The notes beneath the pieces were generated by a model. The model made no database searches, was not told where the DNA came from, and saw nothing but the letters and a program-made list of their open reading frames with translations. A stretch of DNA of 50,256 bases from Streptomyces sp. ISL-96 (GTDB taxonomy: Bacteria; Actinomycetota; Actinomycetes; Streptomycetales; Streptomycetaceae): NCBI RefSeq assembly GCF_018614035.1, contig NZ_JAGGPA010000014.1, forward strand, positions 1 through 50,256, written 5' to 3'. Shown piece after piece: positions 6,887 to 15,667 of the stretch (position 1 is its first letter; each line of letters starts with the position of its first letter). The translations under genes were made by a program, and so were the position numbers.

Positions 6887-7915
6887 ATGAGCATGAGCGG
6901 CGAAATGAACAAGATCGAAAAAGTGCGGCTCGGGACCGACGGTCCGGAGGTCGGCGTACAGGGCCTCGGCTGCATGGGCATGAGCTTCGCGTACGGGCCC
7001 ACGGACGCCGACGAGGCGCGGGCGACGCTGGAGCGGGCGCTGGAACTGGGCATCACCCTGTACGACACGGCGGACGCGTATGCCGCCGGCGAGAACGAGA
7101 AGTTCCTGGCCCCGTTCTTCAAGGCGCACCGGGACGAGGTCGTCATCGCGACGAAGTTCGCGCTGGCCGTGGACCCCCGCGACCCGGCGAAGCGGATCAT
7201 CAACAATGACCCCGCGTACATCCGCCAGTGCATCGAGGGCAGCCTCCAGCGTTTGGGCGTCGACGAGATCGACCTTTACTACATGCACCGGCGTGATGTG
7301 AACGTCCCCATCGAGGAGACGGTCGGCGTGATGGCCGAGTTCGTGCGCGAGGGCAAGGTCAAGCACCTCGGGCTGAGCGAGGTGACCGGGGGTGAACTGC
7401 GGGCCGCGCAGGCTGTGCACCCGATCGCGGCCGTGCAGTCGGAATGGTCACTGTTCAGCCGCGACATCGAGGCGGGCGTAGTACCGGCGGCCCGCGAACT
7501 CGGCGTCGCCCTGGTCCCGTACTCCCCGCTGGGCCGAGGCTTCCTCACCGGCTCCTTCACGAGCGCCGAAAAGGACCTGACCGAGGACGACTTCCGTCGC
7601 AACCAGCCGCGCTTCAACGGCGACAACGCGGCTGCGAACGCCTCGCTGCTCGACCCGGTACGCAAGCTGGCCGAGGGCCGCAACGCCACGCTCGGGCAGG
7701 TCGCGCTCGCCTGGGTGCAGCAGCAGGCGCAGGTGCACGGCCTGGCCGTCGTACCGATCCCCGGAACCCGCAAGCCCACCCGCGTCGAGGAGAACGCGGC
7801 GGCGACCCGGCTCCTGCTGACCGACACCGAGATGGAGCTGCTGGAGCCGATCGCAAGCCAGGTCGCTGGCGGCCGGTACGCGGACATGACGTTTACGTCG
7901 GCGGGGCGCGAGTAG
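6887..7915 (+). CDS. aldo/keto reductase
   Basis: This 342-residue TIM-barrel oxidoreductase should reduce aldehydes or ketones with NADPH. Motifs include GLGCMGMSFAYGP, the catalytic Asp/Tyr segment LYDTADAYAAGENE, the Lys in VVIATKFAL, and the His in DLYYMHRRD. Cofactor-binding segments near the C-terminus are VPYSPLGRGFL and VPIPGTRKPTRVEEN. It resembles the AKR13/YakC-like group. It is co-transcribed with merR, consistent with an inducible detoxification enzyme for a carbonyl or electrophile. The true start could be any of the ATGs at 6887, 6893 or 6905. Confidence 0.88.
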   Translation: MSMSGEMNKIEKVRLGTDGPEVGVQGLGCMGMSFAYGPTDADEARATLERALELGITLYDTADAYAAGENEKFLAPFFKAHRDEVVIATKFALAVDPRDPAKRIINNDPAYIRQCIEGSLQRLGVDEIDLYYMHRRDVNVPIEETVGVMAEFVREGKVKHLGLSEVTGGELRAAQAVHPIAAVQSEWSLFSRDIEAGVVPAARELGVALVPYSPLGRGFLTGSFTSAEKDLTEDDFRRNQPRFNGDNAAANASLLDPVRKLAEGRNATLGQVALAWVQQQAQVHGLAVVPIPGTRKPTRVEENAAATRLLLTDTEMELLEPIASQVAGGRYADMTFTSAGRE

Positions 7916-7969
7916 GGGGCACGAGGGGTACGGGGGCACGCCGGCTGCGCCGCGCAGCGGTCGGCGGGG

Positions 7970-9175
7970 TCACGTCAGGCCCAGCGCGAACACCGTGAAC
8001 CCCGCCGCCAGCACCCCCGCCACCGCCCGACGCCCCCTCGTCGTCTTCTCCCACGGCGTCTCGAACCCCCGCGCGTGACGCCCGATGAGAATCAGCAGCC
8101 CCGCGAACACCGGCAGCCACGCCACCCGCACCACAACCCACCCCAGCGAATCCGGCGCCGCCGTCAGCCCCGGAACCGTACCCAGGAACGAACCGGGGAC
8201 GGCCGCCGCGAGCATCGCCGTCTGGTGCCAGCACAGGATCGTCATCGCCGACAGGTTGATCACGACGACCGCCGCCCACAGCGCCGGCCTGCGCAGCAGC
8301 CTCCCGATCCGCTCCCGCAGCAGGATCGCCGCCCCGCTCTGCGCCGCGGCGAGAGCGAGAACCAGCAGCGAAGGCGGGTGGGAGTTGGTGCGGGCCTCTC
8401 CCGGCACGCCGACCATAGACGCGGGGTAGTGGAAGACCACCAGCAGCGCCGCGAACAGCACGGCGCCGCCGGTCAGCAGCACCGCCCCACCGCGCCCGCC
8501 CACACGCTTCTCGCCCCAGCAGACGCCGAGTTGGTACGCGAAGAGCCAGCCCGGCAGCAGGTTCAGCACGCCCAGCCAGGACGGCATGGCCTCGGCGTAC
8601 GGCCCGTACCGCAGAAAGTCGACCACAGCCACCGAGCCGACGAGAGGCGCGGCGGCCCACGCGCCCATCTTCCGGGCGGCGCGGACGCAGTACGGGGTCA
8701 GGGCGGTCACCACCATGTACACCCCCACGAACCACAGCGGCTGGATCACCAGCGTCGACCCGGTCCGCAGCGTCGCCCCCGGCACCCCCACGGCGTACAG
8801 CACCACAAGCAGCACCGCCCACACGGCGGTCACGCCGAGCACCGGCCGGCCGAGCCGCACGAGCCGCACGAGCCGGCCGCGCAGCCACGTCCCGGCCGGA
8901 CCCTGGTGGCGGCGGTACGACAGGACCGACGCGTAGCCGCCGACCAGGAAGAAGATGCCCAGCATCTGGAGCACCCAGCTCACCGGCGCGAAGAAGCCGA
9001 ACGAGGTGAGCGGACTGGCATTGTGCAGGGCCCCGCCGCCGTCCAGCGTGAAACCGCCGAGCATCCAGTGGCCGGTGGGGACGGCGAGGAGGGCGAGCGC
9101 GCGCAGACCGTCGATGGCGCGGTCGCGGTGGGCGGGGGTCCGCGCGTCGATCTTCGCCGCCAGAGCGCTCATCAC
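7970..9175 (-). CDS. acyltransferase 3 family membrane protein
   Basis: This 401-residue protein has about ten hydrophobic segments. The acyltransferase-3 N-terminus is present: RDRAIDGLRALALLAVPTGHWMLGG, whose RAIDGLRALA resembles the R-x10-H region. Later FFLVGGYASVLSYRRH is typical of actinomycete members. The family O-acylates sugars or surface polymers at the membrane; the acceptor is unknown. Its GTG start overlaps the stop of the upstream DUF1023 gene (GTGA at 9172-9175), so the two are translationally coupled. An acyltransferase coupled to a secreted hydrolase suggests related envelope chemistry. Confidence 0.8.
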   Translation of the reverse strand: MMSALAAKIDARTPAHRDRAIDGLRALALLAVPTGHWMLGGFTLDGGGALHNASPLTSFGFFAPVSWVLQMLGIFFLVGGYASVLSYRRHQGPAGTWLRGRLVRLVRLGRPVLGVTAVWAVLLVVLYAVGVPGATLRTGSTLVIQPLWFVGVYMVVTALTPYCVRAARKMGAWAAAPLVGSVAVVDFLRYGPYAEAMPSWLGVLNLLPGWLFAYQLGVCWGEKRVGGRGGAVLLTGGAVLFAALLVVFHYPASMVGVPGEARTNSHPPSLLVLALAAAQSGAAILLRERIGRLLRRPALWAAVVVINLSAMTILCWHQTAMLAAAVPGSFLGTVPGLTAAPDSLGWVVVRVAWLPVFAGLLILIGRHARGFETPWEKTTRGRRAVAGVLAAGFTVFALGLT

Positions 9176-10191
9176 GACTTCCCGACCGTGATCGAGGCAA
9201 AGGTACGGAGCGACTCCGTGCCCGGCGCGAAGTAACCGGTGTGGCCGTCCGCGTCACCAGCCGGTACGCGGCGGGCCCCGAAGGCCGGGTCCGTGGGGTC
9301 GGCGCCGTGGCCGAGCCCGGCGAACTCCACATTCGGGATGTTGTCGATCCAGTCGGCCGGGTCCTTGGCGGCCCACACGCGCGCGTCGGTGCGCAGGTCC
9401 GCGACGCTGTCCGCCCGCATCCCGGGGGAGCCGAGCGCGACGACGTCGGCGGCGTCCAGGCGCGGGGCGGCCAGGCCGCAGACCACGGAGCCGTAGCTGT
9501 GGCAGAAGAGGGCAGGGTCCGGGGCGCCGGTGGCGTCGAGCCCGTCCGTCAGGCGGGCGAGGCGGTCGGCCCCCGCCTCGGCGAGTTCGCCGGTGGCGGC
9601 GTCCAGGCCCACGCCGACGGGGGTGGTGTAACCGGCCCAGGCGATCACCGCGGTGCGGTGGCCCTTCGTCGCGTCGCGCAGGGACTTGGCCATGCCGGCC
9701 GGAGTGCCGTAGGCGTCGTTCGTACGGTCGAAGGTGCCGGCGTCAATGTCCGAACCGGGCACGACGACCGCCACGTGCTCCGCTTCTTCTAAATCCCCGT
9801 ACACCTCGGCGACTTGACCACGCCCACGCGGGTCCAGGGCGAGGATCTGGCGGCCGGGCTCCGCGAGGCGGCCGTAGCCGTTGGCCTTGGCGGTACGGGA
9901 ATTGGCGGCGTACCGCAGCTCGACGGGGGCGCCGTCGAGGTTGCCGACAACGGTGGGGTGGCGGCGGACGAGGTCCTGCCGCCGGTCGTGGCTGAGCGCC
10001 GCGAAGAAGTGGGCGACTTGGGCGGGCGTGGTCGCGGCAGGGTCGGGCAGCCCCTCGCGCTGCCAGGCGGCGGTGCCGGGGGGTGGGCCGGTGACGGGAT
10101 CCTGCGCGTTGCCGGAGGCCCAGCCGGCGGTGCCCGAAACAACGGTTGTCGCGAGAGCGACCGCGACCAGGGTCCTCTTGTAGCGGCGCAT
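9172..10191 (-). CDS. secreted alpha/beta hydrolase, DUF1023 family, paralogue A
   Basis: This 339-residue protein has a signal peptide (RRYKRTLVAVALATTVVSGT, cut near GWASGNA). The DUF1023 hydrolase core follows: AVVVPGSDIDAGTFDRTNDA, AVIAWAGYTTPVGVGLDAAT, and the nucleophile elbow LFCHSYGSVVCGL. Later come VALGSPGMRADS, KDPADWIDNIPNVEFAGLGHGADP and the His-containing GHTGYF. Family members are predicted lipases or esterases. A clear paralogue lies at 13535-14746, sharing the same order of motifs. The gene is coupled to the membrane acyltransferase. No promoter is obvious in the 128 bp to the response regulator stop. Confidence 0.83.
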   Translation of the reverse strand: MRRYKRTLVAVALATTVVSGTAGWASGNAQDPVTGPPPGTAAWQREGLPDPAATTPAQVAHFFAALSHDRRQDLVRRHPTVVGNLDGAPVELRYAANSRTAKANGYGRLAEPGRQILALDPRGRGQVAEVYGDLEEAEHVAVVVPGSDIDAGTFDRTNDAYGTPAGMAKSLRDATKGHRTAVIAWAGYTTPVGVGLDAATGELAEAGADRLARLTDGLDATGAPDPALFCHSYGSVVCGLAAPRLDAADVVALGSPGMRADSVADLRTDARVWAAKDPADWIDNIPNVEFAGLGHGADPTDPAFGARRVPAGDADGHTGYFAPGTESLRTFASITVGKS

Positions 10192-10319
10192 GAATCCCTC
10201 TTCCTCGTATTCCTCTGCCGGTCCCGGCGGCTGATGGAGAGGAAGGTAGGAAGACGACGCCTACGGGGGCGTCACACCGGGGAGCCAAGTCGGGTGTGCT
10301 ACCGGGGTACGGGGGGTCT

Positions 10320-10994
10320 TCACGCGCCCGGGGAGACCAGCCCGGACTCGTAGGCGAAGATCACCGCCTGCGCGCGGTCGCGCAGGTCGAGTTTGGCCAG
10401 GACGCGGCCGATGTGTGTCTTCACCGTCTGCTCGGCCAGGACCAGCCGAGCCGCGATCTCCTGGTTCGACAGCCCACGGGCGATGAGCTCCAGAACCTCC
10501 GTCTCGCGCGGCGTAAGCCCGTTGAGCCGCAGCGACGGGTCCTTCCGGGGCGCGGGCCGCTGCCGCGCGAAGTCCGCGATCAGCCGCCGCGTCACGGACG
10601 GCGCCAGCAGCGCCTCCCCGGCGGCCACCACCCGCACCGCCGAGATCAGGTCCGCCGGCGGTGCGTCCTTGAGCAGGAACCCGGACGCGCCGGCGCGCAG
10701 CGCCTCGTACACATAGTCGTCCACGTCGAAGGTCGTGAGCATCAGGACCTTCGGCCGGTGGACGACCCCGACCGGCGGATCCAGCAGCTCGCGCGCCGCC
10801 GCGAGCCCGTCCATCTCGGGCATCCGTACGTCCATGAGCACGACGTCGGGATGCGTGACCCGGCTGACCTCGATCCCCTGCCGCCCGTCCGGCGCCTCGC
10901 CCACCACGTCGATGTCGCTCTGCGCCGACAGCAGCGCGGCGAACCCCGCCCGCACCATGGCCTGGTCGTCGACGATGATCACGCGGATGGTCAT
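10320..10994 (-). CDS. NarL/LuxR-family response regulator
   Basis: This 224-residue protein has a receiver domain (VIIVDDQAMVRAGF acidic pocket, phospho-acceptor Asp in DVVLMDVRMPEMDG, Lys in GFLLKDAPPA). A LuxR helix-turn-helix follows (LTPRETEVLELIARGLSNQE, AARLVLAEQTVKTHIGRVLA). It is the output partner of the adjacent kinase, whose stop overlaps this start by 4 bp (ATGA, 10991-10994). Targets are unknown. The inverted repeats upstream of the kinase gene are good candidates for its binding site. Confidence 0.92.
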   Translation of the reverse strand: MTIRVIIVDDQAMVRAGFAALLSAQSDIDVVGEAPDGRQGIEVSRVTHPDVVLMDVRMPEMDGLAAARELLDPPVGVVHRPKVLMLTTFDVDDYVYEALRAGASGFLLKDAPPADLISAVRVVAAGEALLAPSVTRRLIADFARQRPAPRKDPSLRLNGLTPRETEVLELIARGLSNQEIAARLVLAEQTVKTHIGRVLAKLDLRDRAQAVIFAYESGLVSPGA

Positions 10995-12331
10995 GGGGAG
11001 GTGGGGTCCTTCGCGCCGAGGGGAAGCCGGGCGGCGACCCGGAAGCCGCCGTCGGGCATCGGGCCGGTGTCGAGCGTGCCGCCGGTCAACCGTACGCGCT
11101 CACGCATACCGACGAGGCCGTGTCCGCCGGCCCCGCTCGCCTCGACGGTCGAACTCGGCCCGGAGGGAGGCCCATTGACGACGAGGACGGTCAGGTCCGT
11201 GCCGTCGGAGGAGACCGAGACGCGCGTGTGGGCACCCGGTGCGTGCCGCACGACGTTCGCCAGGGCTTCCTGCACGATGCGGTACGCCGACAGGTCGACG
11301 GTCTGCGGCAGTTGTCCGGGTAGGGCGAGGCCCGCGGTGAGGGACAGTTCGGCCGGCACCCCCGCCCGTACCGTCGCTTCGACGAGCTGCTGGAGCCGGT
11401 CGAGGCCCGGCTGCGGGGCCCGCTCGCCCGTCGCGTTCTCGCTGCGCAGCACGGACAGGAGCCGCCGCATCTCGGTCAGCGACTCGCGCGCGCTCGCGGC
11501 GATGGAGGTGAACTCCTCCCGTGCCTCGGGGGAGAGGCCGCCGACGCGGTACGGCGCGGAGTCCGCCTGGACGGTGATCACGGACATGTGGTGGGCGACG
11601 ACGTCGTGCAGCTCGCGGGCGATACGGGTGCGTTCCTCGAGCAGCGTGCGCCGGGACCGCTCCGCCTCGCTGATGGTCTCCTGCTCGACGAGCCGCCGCT
11701 GCGCTTCGCCGCGCTCGCGCAGCGCGCCGCCGATGACCAGGACCACGGCGCTGAGCACGATCAGCAGGACATTCGTACCGTTGCTCTGCCCGGTGAAGAG
11801 CCGGCCGAGAACGAGGCCCGTCGCGCCGGTGACGATCCAGACGCCGATCAGGGTCTGACGCGTCTCGCGCAGTGCCAGCGCGAGCATCAAGAACAGATAC
11901 GCGACGATGGCGGGCGTGGTCCAGGGCCAAATGTCGTCCCGGCCCAGCCCGTTGAGGAGGAACAGCGCGCCGACAGCATCCGCGGGCAGGATGATCCACC
12001 AGGCCTGGAGCGGCCGGTGAGCGATCATCAGCAGCGGAACGGTCTGCGCGGCGGCAACGGCCCCGGCGAGCCCGCCTGCCACGCCGTAGTTGGTGGTGAG
12101 GACGGAGATCGTGACGGGGAGGAACGTGGCGACCAGAACCACCACAGCGGCGTACGGCAGCGCCCTCTGCCACCGCTTCGGGGCGTCGGCGAACAGGGGC
12201 GTCGGCGCGTGCGAGGGGTGCGTGACGGCATGGCCGAGGGCACGCAGATTGCGCCGCCCGGCGCTGATGAGTCCGTCGGTGGGGGGCGGCTGGACCGGAG
12301 CGGGGGCCGGGGGAGCGGAAGTTTCGGTCAT
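10991..12331 (-). CDS. two-component sensor histidine kinase (HisKA_3)
   Basis: This 446-residue kinase has an N-terminal block of about 5-6 hydrophobic segments (residues ~55-190). Next is a HisKA_3 dimerisation helix with the phospho-His in ERTRIARELHDVVAHHMSVI, then a HATPase_c domain (VQEALANVVRHAPGAHTRVS N box, GHGLVGMRERVRLTGG G box). No extracellular sensor domain is seen, so the membrane segments probably sense the signal. The ATG at 12331 is preferred: the alternative at 12373 would start inside the inverted-repeat operator. It overlaps the response regulator start by 4 bp. Confidence 0.9.
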   Translation of the reverse strand: MTETSAPPAPAPVQPPPTDGLISAGRRNLRALGHAVTHPSHAPTPLFADAPKRWQRALPYAAVVVLVATFLPVTISVLTTNYGVAGGLAGAVAAAQTVPLLMIAHRPLQAWWIILPADAVGALFLLNGLGRDDIWPWTTPAIVAYLFLMLALALRETRQTLIGVWIVTGATGLVLGRLFTGQSNGTNVLLIVLSAVVLVIGGALRERGEAQRRLVEQETISEAERSRRTLLEERTRIARELHDVVAHHMSVITVQADSAPYRVGGLSPEAREEFTSIAASARESLTEMRRLLSVLRSENATGERAPQPGLDRLQQLVEATVRAGVPAELSLTAGLALPGQLPQTVDLSAYRIVQEALANVVRHAPGAHTRVSVSSDGTDLTVLVVNGPPSGPSSTVEASGAGGHGLVGMRERVRLTGGTLDTGPMPDGGFRVAARLPLGAKDPTSP

Positions 12332-12371
12332 GTCCGGGCCAGCGTAGGCAGCAGCCCGCGGTACGGGCGTC

Positions 12372-12410
12372 ATACCGAGGTCGGGACACCGACCTCATAC
12401 CGGGGTATGA
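12372..12410 (-). promoter_or_regulatory. double inverted repeat upstream of the two-component operon
   Basis: Two adjoining dyads are present. The first is GAGGTCGG-GACA-CCGACCTC (12377-12396). The second is TCATACC-GG-GGTATGA (12395-12410). Both are perfect in their arms. They lie 40-80 bp upstream of the kinase start, in the 151-bp gap before the DUF4429 gene stop. The placement suits autoregulation by the NarL-type regulator. Confidence 0.55.
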
Positions 12411-12482
12411 CACCAAATCCAGCCCGTCCGGCGTTTGCGGACCGCAGGGGAGCGCCGGCGCCAGCACTCGCGCCCCGCCCCC

Positions 12483-13406
12483 TTACAACTCCGCCAGCAG
12501 CTCCGCCTTCTTCGCGGCGAATTCCTCGTCCGTGACGAGACCCGCCTCTCGCAGATCCCCGAGGTGCCGTATCCGCTCCGCGATGTCCGCCGGGTCGCGC
12601 CGCCCCGCCACTGGCACGGCCACCGGCACCGGCGCCGCCTCCACGGCCACCACGCCGCCGGGCGACGCACTGCCACTGCGTACCGCCCCCAGCACCGCCG
12701 CCGCGAACGGCAGCGACTCGTGCACCGGCCCGTACCCGAGGCCGAAGACGACAGCTGCCGGATCCTGATCGGCCTGGGCCGGCTGCGGCGGCCCGGAGTA
12801 CGGGGTGAGGCCGCCACCGGCCCCGCCCTCGCGCCGCAGCAGCCGCAGATACCCGTCGAAAACGTCGGGGGACCGCCACTCGACGCCGTTCAGCTCCTGC
12901 ACGGGGAAGCTCTGATCGCCCGCCTTCCACTTCGCGGACGACGCCCCCGTCCAGAACCAGCGAAACGACACCCGCGCCCCGTCGAAGGACGCCTTGCCGT
13001 CGTACGCCTTGAACTGCAGCGGCGCCGACGGCGCGGCCACCAGAAACTTCTCGGCGGGCACCTTCGCCTCGGGAAGAAGCAGCACGCGCAGCTCATCGGC
13101 GTAGTACTCGGCGAGCACCTCGCGCTCGGCCGGCAGCACGAGCCGGTACGGATCGGAGCCGTCCCGCAGCTGTCCCGCCGCGGCCTCCATCAGCGGATCG
13201 GCACCCGGTCTTGGGATCGCGTGCAGAACGACTGTGCCGCGCTTCCCCGGCGTCAGGGTCACCGACGCCAGCGCCTCGAGCGGGATGCGTCGCTCGCCGA
13301 TCGCCTGGAACAGCTTCGGCGTGCGGATCCCCCGTTCGAAGCGGATGAGCACGGAGTCGCTTTCGAACTCCCAGGTGGCATGAATTCCGGCCAGCACATC
13401 ACCCAT
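12483..13406 (-). CDS. DUF4429 protein with C-terminal SHOCT domain
   Basis: This 307-residue soluble protein has two DUF4429-like beta-rich halves. The first is GIHATWEFESDSVLIRFERG through IPLEALASVTLTP; the second is LQFKAYDGKASFDGARVSF through VQELNGVEWRSP. A C-terminal SHOCT segment (DIAERIRHLGDLREAGLVTD, EEFAAKKAELLAEL) follows a flexible linker. SHOCT modules are short oligomerisation or binding motifs at protein ends. The ATG at 13406 is preferred because TACGAT lies 7 bases upstream, consistent with a leaderless transcript; the in-frame ATG at 13415 overlaps that -10. Function is unknown. Confidence 0.8.
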   Translation of the reverse strand: MGDVLAGIHATWEFESDSVLIRFERGIRTPKLFQAIGERRIPLEALASVTLTPGKRGTVVLHAIPRPGADPLMEAAAGQLRDGSDPYRLVLPAEREVLAEYYADELRVLLLPEAKVPAEKFLVAAPSAPLQFKAYDGKASFDGARVSFRWFWTGASSAKWKAGDQSFPVQELNGVEWRSPDVFDGYLRLLRREGGAGGGLTPYSGPPQPAQADQDPAAVVFGLGYGPVHESLPFAAAVLGAVRSGSASPGGVVAVEAAPVPVAVPVAGRRDPADIAERIRHLGDLREAGLVTDEEFAAKKAELLAEL

Positions 13407-13534
13407 GCGGCTCATCGTATGCGGCGTGCACCCGGGCGTCGCCCCTAGGAGCCGCCTGGACCCCATCGGTGCCGGGCGCGGTGTTTCCGGCTATGTTGCG
13501 GCCGGGCTCCGGTCGCCACGGGCTTCTACGCGCG

Positions 13535-14746
13535 TCAGTTCGCTTCCGCGCCGGAAATTCCACTTCGGCACGCCTCGCCGTCGCCCGCGCAGCTCACCGA
13601 GTCGTACGAGCCGACGCCTATGCCGGCGAAGTTGCTGAGACTTTCTGTCCCCGGCTCGAAATAGCCCGCGTGCCCGACCGCACCCTTCGCCGAGAAGACC
13701 CGCGCCCCGAATTCCGGTGTCACCGGGTCCGCGCCGTGGCCGAGCCCGCCGACCTCCAGGTTCGGCACGTCCTGGATCCAGTCGTCGCCGTCCCGGGTGG
13801 CCCACACGCGCGCCCCGGTACCGAGTTCCTTCGCGCTCTCGACCCGCATGCCGGGGCTGCCGGCGACCGCGATGTCGGCGACCCGGGCCGGCAGCGCGCG
13901 GGCGGCGACGCCGCACACCACCGAGCCGTAGCTGTGGCAGAAGAGCGACACCGCGGAGTCGCCGGGCAGGCCCCGGACGAGGGAGTCCAGGCGCTGCGAG
14001 CCGGCCCTGGCGAGCTTGCCGATCGCCGCGTCCATGCCGACGCCCGACGGCGAGGTGTAGTCGGCCCACGCGATGACGGCGGTACGGGTACGGGGCGACG
14101 CCGCGCGCTCGGCGGCGTACAGCGACTTCGCCATGCCGACCGGCGCGCTGTACTGGCGGCGCGTCCGCTCGAAATTCACCACATCGGTGTCGACACCGGG
14201 GACGACGACCGAGACCCGCTCGGCGCGCCCGAGGTCGCCGAAGACCTCGGCGACCCGCCCGGAGCCCGTGGGGTCGAAGGCGAGGATCTGCCGCCCGTCG
14301 CCCATCAGCGACTCGAAGCGCCGCATTCTGCGGTCCGCCCAGGCGCGGCCGGAGGCCGTCAGCCGTTCGTCGTGCGTACGCTCCAGCTCCACCGCCCGCG
14401 CCTGGGCGAGGGCCAGGTGGTTCGCCCGGTAGCGCAGCGTGAGCGGGACGCCGTTGAGGTTGCCGACGACCAGCGGGTAGCGGTCGACGAGCCGGCTGCG
14501 CTGGGAGGCGGTGAGGCCGGCGAAGAACCGGGCGAGCCGGTCGGGCGTGGATCCTGCCTCCGGCAGCTGACGGCCGTCGATGCCGCCCGTCGCCCAGGCG
14601 GCCAAGGACGCCGCACGGACGTCGGAGCCGCCCTCGTGGTCGCGTATCGCGGTCCAGCCCGTGGTGGCCAGCAGGACGAACACCACGGCGAGAGCCAGCA
14701 GCGCGCGCCATGCGTTGAGGGTGGGGGAGGTGTCGAAGGAAGTCAC
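13535..14746 (-). CDS. alpha/beta hydrolase, DUF1023 family, paralogue B
   Basis: This 403-residue paralogue of the hydrolase at 9172-10191 has a hydrophobic N-terminal helix (NAWRALLALAVVFVLLATTG) acting as signal or anchor. The same motif series follows: SVVVPGVDTDVVNFERTRRQ, TAVIAWADYTSPSGVGMDAA, nucleophile elbow LFCHSYGSVVCGV, VAGSPGMRVESAKEL, GLGHGADPVTPEFG and GHAGYF. It has ~60 extra residues in the N-terminal half. The GTG at 14746 is preceded by AGGGTGG; upstream open frame to 15244 is antisense to the TetR gene. The two paralogues bracket the two-component system and DUF4429 gene, so a duplication followed by insertion or rearrangement is plausible. Confidence 0.83.
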   Translation of the reverse strand: MTSFDTSPTLNAWRALLALAVVFVLLATTGWTAIRDHEGGSDVRAASLAAWATGGIDGRQLPEAGSTPDRLARFFAGLTASQRSRLVDRYPLVVGNLNGVPLTLRYRANHLALAQARAVELERTHDERLTASGRAWADRRMRRFESLMGDGRQILAFDPTGSGRVAEVFGDLGRAERVSVVVPGVDTDVVNFERTRRQYSAPVGMAKSLYAAERAASPRTRTAVIAWADYTSPSGVGMDAAIGKLARAGSQRLDSLVRGLPGDSAVSLFCHSYGSVVCGVAARALPARVADIAVAGSPGMRVESAKELGTGARVWATRDGDDWIQDVPNLEVGGLGHGADPVTPEFGARVFSAKGAVGHAGYFEPGTESLSNFAGIGVGSYDSVSCAGDGEACRSGISGAEAN

Positions 14747-14859
14747 TGCTTGCCACCCTAGGAGAAACGTGAGGCTCACCGCGAAATCCGTGACGCACAT
14801 CACGTTTAAAGTAAGGGTTTCTGAGCCTCCGTCACGCTCGCGTACGCCCCCTGCGCTTC

Positions 14860-15549
14860 CTACGCCCTTGGCGCCCGCAAGCCCGGCGTACGCGCCGGAG
14901 CGCGCCAGTCCGCCGCGAGCGCCGGTTCGAGGTGGTCCAGGTAGAGCTCGGTCAGCGCCCTGATCGACTCCAGGCTGGTGTCGTCGCCCTGCCCCCACAG
15001 CCTCCCCGTTACGCGCATCACGCCGGTGAACGCGGCGACGGCGATGCGCGGCCGCGGGTCGGCGTCCAGGTCGAGCCCTTCGCGGTCCGCGATGATCCGG
15101 GCGGTCCTCTCCTCCAACTCGGTGGAGCGGCGCAGGTGGGCGGCGAGCAGGGCGGGCGTCGACTCGATCATCAGGTAGGTGCGCATGTGCAGTTCGACCG
15201 GGATGACGGCTTCGATCGCCTCGCCGATGGTGTTCCACGCGCACAGCACCGCGCTGCGCATGGCGGCGAACGGGCGCTCCTCGGGCGGGCGTACGGCCAG
15301 CTCCGCCAGGAAGTGCGACTCCACCATGTCCTGTACGGCGAAGGCGACTTCCTCCTTGCTGGCGAAGTAGCGGAAGAAGGTGCGCTGGGAGACCTCGACG
15401 GCGTCGGCGATCTCGTCGACGGTCGTCTGCTCGTATCCCTGGGTGGTGAAGAGCTCGAGCGCGACCCGCACCAGGGCGTCGCGGGTGCGCTGCTTTTTGC
15501 GCTCGCGCAGTCCCGTCGTCGCCTCGGTCGCCGCCTGCTGCCCGGTCAT
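14860..15549 (-). CDS. TetR-family repressor
   Basis: This 229-residue protein has a TetR N-terminal domain (RTRDALVRVALELFTTQGYE, TTVDEIADAVEVSQRTFFRYFASKEEV). A helical ligand-binding domain follows, ending near LTELYLDHLEPALA. It is divergent from an EmrB/QacA-type exporter with a 118-bp shared promoter region that carries dyads. By analogy with many such pairs it should repress the exporter until a drug or metabolite binds. The C-terminal ~15 residues are Pro/Arg rich and probably disordered. Confidence 0.9.
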   Translation of the reverse strand: MTGQQAATEATTGLRERKKQRTRDALVRVALELFTTQGYEQTTVDEIADAVEVSQRTFFRYFASKEEVAFAVQDMVESHFLAELAVRPPEERPFAAMRSAVLCAWNTIGEAIEAVIPVELHMRTYLMIESTPALLAAHLRRSTELEERTARIIADREGLDLDADPRPRIAVAAFTGVMRVTGRLWGQGDDTSLESIRALTELYLDHLEPALAADWRAPARTPGLRAPRA

Positions 15550-15604
15550 GTGAGAGGTAGCCTCTTTCGCCTTTTTGTCCAGCTCAGGATACCTGTGAGC
15601 TTCG

Positions 15605-15660
15605 TGACAGTTACGTGCTTGTGAATTCGTTTGTCAACTGTCAGCGACTGACATTAGCCT
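15605..15660 (+). promoter_or_regulatory. exporter promoter with TetR-type operator dyads
   Basis: The proposed -35 is TTGTCA (15631-15636) and the -10 TAGCCT (15655-15660), spacer 18 bp. Inside the spacer is the perfect dyad TGTCAG-CGA-CTGACA (15639-15653). A wider dyad, TGACAGTT (15605-15612) with AACTGTCA (15636-15643), overlaps it. Initiation would fall at the exporter ATG, giving a leaderless transcript. A repressor on the dyad would block RNA polymerase directly. Confidence 0.6.
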
Positions 15661-15667
15661 CGTGGGT

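Noticed and set aside
6337..7233. N-terminal extension of the GNAT gene
   Set aside because: Antisense to merR and the aldo-keto reductase; the GNAT domain is complete from ATG 6336.
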